Shown here one piece after another: positions 34,440-38,725 of a stretch of DNA of 38,725 nucleotides (position 1 is the first letter of the stretch; every line of letters starts with the position of its first letter). The stretch spans positions 1 through 38,725 of the forward strand of contig SOKA01000043.1 in NCBI GenBank assembly GCA_004376105.1, written 5' to 3'. The notes below the pieces were generated by a model that had not been told where the DNA came from, searched no databases, and saw nothing but the letters and a program-made list of their open reading frames with translations. Origin of the DNA: Dehalococcoidia bacterium (GTDB lineage Bacteria; Chloroflexota; Dehalococcoidia; Dehalococcoidales; E44-bin46). The position numbers were made by a program, and so were the translations under genes.

Positions 34440-36441
34440 GAAGTCAGCATTTTTAGCTTCACCGATGAAACTTATACGAAATCGTAATTTTTGGCTTATC
34501 CTAGTCTTTTTTGCAGTTTTTAGTGTACTTCACTACGCTGAGCTAATAGGTATTAGCGGCACACTTTACCCCAGCTTCCACTTCGGACTGACCCGACATG
34601 CCCTGGACCGTATGCTTTTCTTGTTGCCCATAATCTATTCTAGTTTCACCTTCAGGCTAAAGGGAGGCTTGATTACGTCTTTTGCTGCGTTGGCTGTTAT
34701 GCTACCCAGAGCCGTTTTTATCTCGCCCGCTCCTACAGATGCCCTTCTGGAGACCGGAGGCGTCCTTGCCATAGGTATACTAGCTTCCTGGGGGATTTGG
34801 ACACGAGCAACGGAAAGGGATAAAACCGAAGCGGCTTTAGCAAAACTACAGTCGGCACACGAGATTCTTCAGCATTATGTCCGGTCAGCGAGGGAGAACG
34901 AAAAACGCCAGACCATACTTAACACCATCTCTACCCTACTAGGCGAGTCTCTGGAGCTTGAGAAGACCTTAGAAAAGGCCATTCGTATGGTATCGGAGTT
35001 AATGGAAGTAGAGGTCGCTGTGATATTTTCTCTAGATGAGGAAAACCAAAAACTGAAGCTTGTTGCCCATGAAGGTGTATCCGATGAATTCGCCCGGGCT
35101 GTAGATGGGCAAAAGATTGGTGAGGGTTTTTATGGAGAGGTAGCCAAGACGTGCCAACCTATGGTAGTGGAAAATGCCTCTCATGACCCCAGGCTGACCC
35201 TGCCTGAGGTTAAAAAGATGCGAATTCAAGTCCAGCTCATTGTGCCAATGGTTCTCAGAGACCAAATTAGGGGTGTACTTTGCGTAGCTATGCGCCGCCC
35301 CAGGCAATTTTCCCTAGAGGATATGGAACTGCTCACCGCCATTGGCGCCCAAATAGCCACCGCCATGGAAAATGCTCGCCTCTATGAGAAAGATCGCCTT
35401 GCGGCACAACGATTAGCTATGTCAGAGAGGAACTATCGGCAGCTGTTCGAAAATGCTAATGATGCTATCTGGGTTCACGACTTGCAAGGCAATATTACAA
35501 CTGCCAATGAGGCAGCTGGAAAACTCGCCGGATACAGCGTAGAAGAAATGAAAAAAATGAACGTGAGGAAGCTTCTGCCAGATGAAAGCCTCAATCTAGC
35601 TGGCCAAATTAAGCACAAACTATTGGAAAAGGAACCTGTGGAACAACCCTACGAACAACACCTGCTCAGAAAGGACGGGACAGAGGCGACTCTGAAGTTG
35701 ACTACCAGTTTAGTTACCGAGAATGGGAAACCTACCGGTTTCCAGCATATAGCCAGAGATGTAACTGAAGAGAGGAGGATGCAGGATGGCCTACGTTACT
35801 ATCTTAGCCAGATTACTAAAGTTCAGGAAGAGGAACGCAAGCGTATTGCTCGCGAGCTTCATGACGATACAAGTCAAGTTCTCTATGCCCTTTCCCGCCA
35901 AGCGGACAACTTCGCCCGCAATAATGCGCAGCTGGCACCAAACACTGCTGCTTTCCTGAAAGAGTTGCGCCAGAAGTTGAACAATACATTGGAGGGGATA
36001 CGTCGTTTTACCCAAGAATTGCGTCCACCCATGTTAGATGACTTAGGCTTGTTGGCAGCGCTACGATGGCAGGTTAACGACCTCGAAAAACAACCTGGGA
36101 TAGAAGCAGATTTGACAGTGTCCGGCATTGAGCGACGCTTCTCGGCAGAGGTGGAACTAATAATTTTCCGCATCGTTCAAGAGGCATTAAGAAATGTCGC
36201 GAAGCATGCCCAAGCTTCAAGAGTGGAGGTTACGATAGAATTTGACGAAGGCAAAACAAAGGTATCTATCTGTGATAATGGTAAAGGGTTTGACCTGGGA
36301 GGAAGTTTGGCAGATTTACCTCGTGCCGGCAAGCTTGGGCTCGCTGGAATGGAAGAGAGGGTTCGCCTGCTATATGGCGGTATGAGAATTGAATCCGAGC
36401 CAAGTAAAGGCACTAGCGTGATGATAGAAGTACCAATATAA
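34423..36441 (+). CDS. membrane sensor histidine kinase (HisKA_3 type) with GAF and PAS domains
   Basis: 672 residues. The N-terminus has about four hydrophobic segments (22-40, 61-77, 84-100, 111-126) without a large external domain. A short coiled coil (131-160) leads to a GAF domain (about 165-320), then PAS (335-450, DAIWVHDLQGNITTANEAAG). The NarX-like dimerization/phosphotransfer helix has His480 in KRIARELHDDTSQ. The ATPase domain has N, G1 and G2 boxes (EALRNVAKHA, DNGKGFD, GLAGMEERV). TTG at 34423 is chosen because AAGGGGGTGG precedes it; ATG at 34465 lacks a site. The ligand is unknown; GAF/PAS could sense redox state or a small molecule. Confidence 0.92.
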   Translation: MKTSLEKSAFLASPMKLIRNRNFWLILVFFAVFSVLHYAELIGISGTLYPSFHFGLTRHALDRMLFLLPIIYSSFTFRLKGGLITSFAALAVMLPRAVFISPAPTDALLETGGVLAIGILASWGIWTRATERDKTEAALAKLQSAHEILQHYVRSARENEKRQTILNTISTLLGESLELEKTLEKAIRMVSELMEVEVAVIFSLDEENQKLKLVAHEGVSDEFARAVDGQKIGEGFYGEVAKTCQPMVVENASHDPRLTLPEVKKMRIQVQLIVPMVLRDQIRGVLCVAMRRPRQFSLEDMELLTAIGAQIATAMENARLYEKDRLAAQRLAMSERNYRQLFENANDAIWVHDLQGNITTANEAAGKLAGYSVEEMKKMNVRKLLPDESLNLAGQIKHKLLEKEPVEQPYEQHLLRKDGTEATLKLTTSLVTENGKPTGFQHIARDVTEERRMQDGLRYYLSQITKVQEEERKRIARELHDDTSQVLYALSRQADNFARNNAQLAPNTAAFLKELRQKLNNTLEGIRRFTQELRPPMLDDLGLLAALRWQVNDLEKQPGIEADLTVSGIERRFSAEVELIIFRIVQEALRNVAKHAQASRVEVTIEFDEGKTKVSICDNGKGFDLGGSLADLPRAGKLGLAGMEERVRLLYGGMRIESEPSKGTSVMIEVPI

Positions 36442-36444
36442 ATA

Positions 36445-36801
36445 TTGAATAGTTTCCCCGAGATGCTCCTTCTAACACGAGCCGTCGACACAGCACGCAG
36501 GGCACACACCCTGAGTCGCCGGCTTCCCGTTCTTCATAGTTATGGCCTTAGCACAACAAAGACAAAGTTTGAAGTAGAGCCAACCTTCTGCATTCTTTGC
36601 GGGCTATGCGTGCGTTACTGTGAAGAGGTGAAGAAGAAGAATGCCATTGGCTTTATTGGCAGAGGAACAGAACGAGAGGTAGTGTTTTTCCCAGAAATAG
36701 CTCGTGAGGAATGCCCCAACTGTGAGGAGTGCTATTCACTTTGTCCTACAGGGGTGCTTCCATCCCACTATGCCTTAGCCGAGGCGCGTCATTCTACATA
36801 G
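36445..36801 (+). CDS. NuoG/HoxU-like 2x4Fe-4S protein, probably N-truncated
   Basis: 118 residues holding two intact 4Fe-4S sites: Cys49, 52, 55 and 59 (FCILCGLCVRYCEEV) and Cys90, 93, 96 and 100 (ECPNCEECYSLCPTG). This is the second ferredoxin part of the NuoG/HoxU-type family, but the N-terminal 2Fe-2S domain is missing. The start is a weak TTG 3 bases after the kinase stop, with an ATG at 36463 as alternative; neither has a clear ribosome binding site. It may be a relic of a larger gene or a working small ferredoxin. Confidence 0.55.
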   Translation: MNSFPEMLLLTRAVDTARRAHTLSRRLPVLHSYGLSTTKTKFEVEPTFCILCGLCVRYCEEVKKKNAIGFIGRGTEREVVFFPEIAREECPNCEECYSLCPTGVLPSHYALAEARHST

Positions 36802-36817
36802 TCCCTCATGAGGAGGG

Positions 36818-37057
36818 ATGATTTCTTATCCCATCTGCACTCAGAATAGAATGACTGCTGACGAGATTGCCAGACTTCAAATAGGGATACATCCCGCGCT
36901 CATGGCTTCACCAGTAGCCTACCAGCTCATCAACGCAGCGGAACTTGCTGTTAAAGCGAGGAAGTCGGTGAGCAAGAATCAGCAGTTTAACCCTCTTGTA
37001 TCACTTGTTGATGACAGAATAACACCCGCTGGCGACAACATAACACCACTTGAATAA
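36818..37057 (+). pseudogene. short ORF, possible C-terminal fragment of a flavoprotein disulfide reductase
   Basis: A 79-codon frame contains MTADEIARLQIGIHPALMAS, then PVAYQLINAAELAVKA. This faintly resembles the dimerization-domain end of pyridine nucleotide-disulfide oxidoreductases, where an H-P-(T/A)-L stretch precedes an E-A helix. The rest (residues 48-79) shows no pattern I recognise. It follows the ferredoxin-like ORF, as if both were left from a deleted operon. The 284-base gap 36802-37085 has no other gene. Confidence 0.25.
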
Positions 37058-37078
37058 AAATTAACACAGTGGTAATCT
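37050..37078 (+). promoter_or_regulatory. candidate promoter for guaA
   Basis: TTGAAT (37050-37055) and TAATCT (37073-37078) are 17 bases apart. The predicted start, about 37085, is at or next to the ATG at 37086, which would make that start leaderless or point to a downstream start codon. Confidence 0.45.
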
Positions 37079-37085
37079 TTGACAA

Positions 37086-38725
37086 ATGGGCAAGCCAAAA
37101 CAAGCCTTAAATGATAGCCGCCGCGTAACTACTAGCGGCGATATTGAAGTCTCCACCTATTTGGAGATTGCTAAGGAGCTTGGCGGTGAGCAGCCCTTGG
37201 CATTAAAAGAAGTTACACCTAGTGCTGAGCGGGAAGCCATAATTGTCATCGATTTCGGCTCACAATATAGCCTGCTCATTGTCCGACGAATACGCGAATG
37301 CCAGGTATACTGTGAGCTACTACCCTATGATACCCCGTGGGAAAAGATAGCCCCGTTGAATCCCAAGGGATTTATCCTCTCCGGAGGACCAGCTAGTGCT
37401 TATAAACCAGGCGCACCCCTGGCTCCAGCCTACATTTATGAAAGCCATCTACCAATATTGGGCATATGCTACGGGATGCAAGTCCTTACCAAGCAACTAG
37501 GAGGAAAGGTTACTCCGGGAGCAAAGTATGAGTATGGTCACGCTATCCTTCACTTGAGTGATATAGATTCACCTCTATTTGCCGATTTATCTTCCTCCTC
37601 CCCGGTATGGATGAGCCACGGTGACCAAATTGAAAAAATGCCACCTGGTTTCACTGCCTTAGCCTATACTGAAAATTCACCTATTGCCGTTATGGGCAAT
37701 GAGAAAGGAATATTTGGTCTCCAATTTCATCCTGAGGTAGCCCATACCCCTCAGGGAAAAACTATCCTAAAGAATTTCGCCTACCGAATATGTGGCTGCC
37801 AGGGAAACTGGACGGTAGGCAACCTCATAGATGAGAGTATATCCAGAATTAGAAAGCAAGTAGGTAAAGGTAAGGTCATCAGTGCTCTCTCCGGCGGAGT
37901 TGATTCCTCAGTAGTAGCCACCCTCATCCACCGAGCTATCGGTGACCAGCTCACCTGTATCTTTGTAAATCATGGGCTACTACGTCGTGAAGAGGTAGAA
38001 AGAACCTTTAATGTCTTCCGGCTTAATCTAGGCATGAATATTATCTATGTTGATGCCAGTAAAAGATTCCTTAGCCGCCTAAAAGGGGTAACAGACCCTG
38101 AGATGAAGCGCAAGGTTATTGGTGAGGAATTTATCAAAGTATTTGAGGAGGAAGCTAGCAAGATAGGTAAGGTTGACTTTCTGGCTCAGGGAACCCTATA
38201 CCCTGATGTTATTGAGAGTGCATTATCAGGCAGTGCCTCAGCCAAAATAAAAACCCATCACAATGTTGGTGGTTTGCCAGCCAAGATGACGCTCAACTTG
38301 CTTGAACCTTTGCGGTACCTGTTTAAGGACGAGGTGCGCCAAGTAGGGTTGGAGCTGGGTCTCCCCGAGGAGATGATATGGCGACAGCCCTTTCCCGGTC
38401 CGGGCTTAGCCATCCGCATTATTGGTGAGGTAACCAAGGAGAAGCTAGAGATACTGCGCGGTGCTGACTGGATTGTAATGAACGAGATTAAGAAGGCAAA
38501 GCTATACCGCCAGTTATGGCAGAGCTTTGCTATACTCACCGATGTCAAATCTGTAGGGGTAATGGGGGACTACAGAACCTATGGCTACCTGGTTGCTGTC
38601 CGTGCTGTAACCAGCGAGGATGCTATGACCGCTGACTGGGCACGCCTTCCTTACGACCTGCTGGCTAGGATTTCAAACCGCATCGCCAACGAGGTGCCCG
38701 GAGTAAACCGGGTAGTCTATGATAT
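37086..38725 (+). CDS. guaA: GMP synthase (glutamine-hydrolysing), C-terminus cut by window edge
   Basis: Converts XMP to GMP using glutamine and ATP. The class I glutamine amidotransferase domain has [16 protein letters not shown], the nucleophile Cys in GICYGMQV, and the His-Glu pair in FHPEV. The ATP pyrophosphatase domain has the P-loop SGGVDSSV, and the dimerization domain has [13 protein letters not shown]. The frame is still open at 38725 within [10 protein letters not shown], roughly 15 residues short of the usual end. The N-terminal stretch before [10 protein letters not shown] (about 48 residues) is longer than usual, so translation may begin at the TTG at 37197, which has GGTGAG 6 bases upstream. 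Confidence 0.93.
   Translation, partial: MGKPKQALNDSRRVTTSGDIEVSTYLEIAKELGGEQPLALKEVTPSAEREAIIVIDFGSQYSLLIVRRIRECQVYCELLPYDTPWEKIAPLNPKGFILSGGPASAYKPGAPLAPAYIYESHLPILGICYGMQVLTKQLGGKVTPGAKYEYGHAILHLSDIDSPLFADLSSSSPVWMSHGDQIEKMPPGFTALAYTENSPIAVMGNEKGIFGLQFHPEVAHTPQGKTILKNFAYRICGCQGNWTVGNLIDESISRIRKQVGKGKVISALSGGVDSSVVATLIHRAIGDQLTCIFVNHGLLRREEVERTFNVFRLNLGMNIIYVDASKRFLSRLKGVTDPEMKRKVIGEEFIKVFEEEASKIGKVDFLAQGTLYPDVIESALSGSASAKIKTHHNVGGLPAKMTLNLLEPLRYLFKDEVRQVGLELGLPEEMIWRQPFPGPGLAIRIIGEVTKEKLEILRGADWIVMNEIKKAKLYRQLWQSFAILTDVKSVGVMGDYRTYGYLVAVRAVTSEDAMTADWARLPYDLLARISNRIANEVPGVNRVVYD

Noticed and set aside
37079-37084. TTGACA as -35 box for a promoter inside guaA
   Set aside because: No acceptable -10 box follows at 16-18 bases.

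Overview
The window looks like a chromosomal segment of an anaerobic bacterium. The gene set and gene style (branched-chain amino acid cluster, group 3 NiFe hydrogenase, GltD-type flavin modules, Thi4 thiazole synthase, two-CW domain protein) suggest an uncultured Dehalococcoidia-like Chloroflexota; this is inference, since no rRNA or other marker gene is present. I see no tRNA, rRNA, CRISPR array or intact insertion sequence. Promoters of TTGACA/TATAAT type and AGGAGG-like ribosome binding sites are readable.

Layout, left to right. (1) 1-6418, minus strand: ilvC (cut by the window edge), ilvN, ilvB, a possible 35-codon small ORF, ilvD, then rpiB and tsaC. A consensus promoter followed by a short hairpin and T-run lies just upstream of ilvD. 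(2) 6419-6739: a decayed tyrosine-recombinase fragment on the plus strand. (3) 6740-12960, minus: a molybdopterin oxidoreductase of the DMSO reductase family, its Fe-S partner carrying an inserted NAD(P)H-flavin module, a rhodanese-like lipoprotein, nadA and a MOSC protein. (4) 12961-13140: a hairpin-rich intergenic leader. (5) 13141-23756, minus: a 13-gene sulfur cluster led by an Rrf2/IscR-like regulator: ThiF/MoeB-type E1, two cysteine desulfurases, cysK, cysE, a Cys/Met-metabolism PLP enzyme, thrC, a NIL-domain protein, iscU, Thi4, a degenerate metallopeptidase-like protein and a ThiS/MoaD-like sulfur carrier. (6) 23757-24340: a divergent promoter with a palindrome, then a plus-strand second copy of the rhodanese-like lipoprotein. 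(7) 24580-32661, minus: a six-gene NiFe hydrogenase operon (hoxE, hoxF fused to gltD, hoxU/nuoG-like, hoxY, hoxH, maturation protease). (8) 32858-36441: a two-CW domain protein (minus) divergent from a NarL-type response regulator and its histidine kinase (plus). (9) 36445-37057: a 4Fe-4S protein and another fragment, probably remnants. (10) 37086-38725: guaA, cut by the right edge.

How the genes fit together. Cysteine made by CysE/CysK supplies sulfur to the desulfurases, which feed IscU (Fe-S clusters) and probably the E1/sulfur-carrier pair. These serve the many Fe-S and molybdopterin enzymes encoded in the window. The most unusual theme is that one flavin/NAD(P)H module of the GltD/NfnB type appears in two different redox machines: inserted inside a DmsB-like subunit, and fused behind a HoxF/NuoF subunit. 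Neither operon contains a membrane anchor, so both are predicted to be soluble, pyridine-nucleotide-linked complexes.
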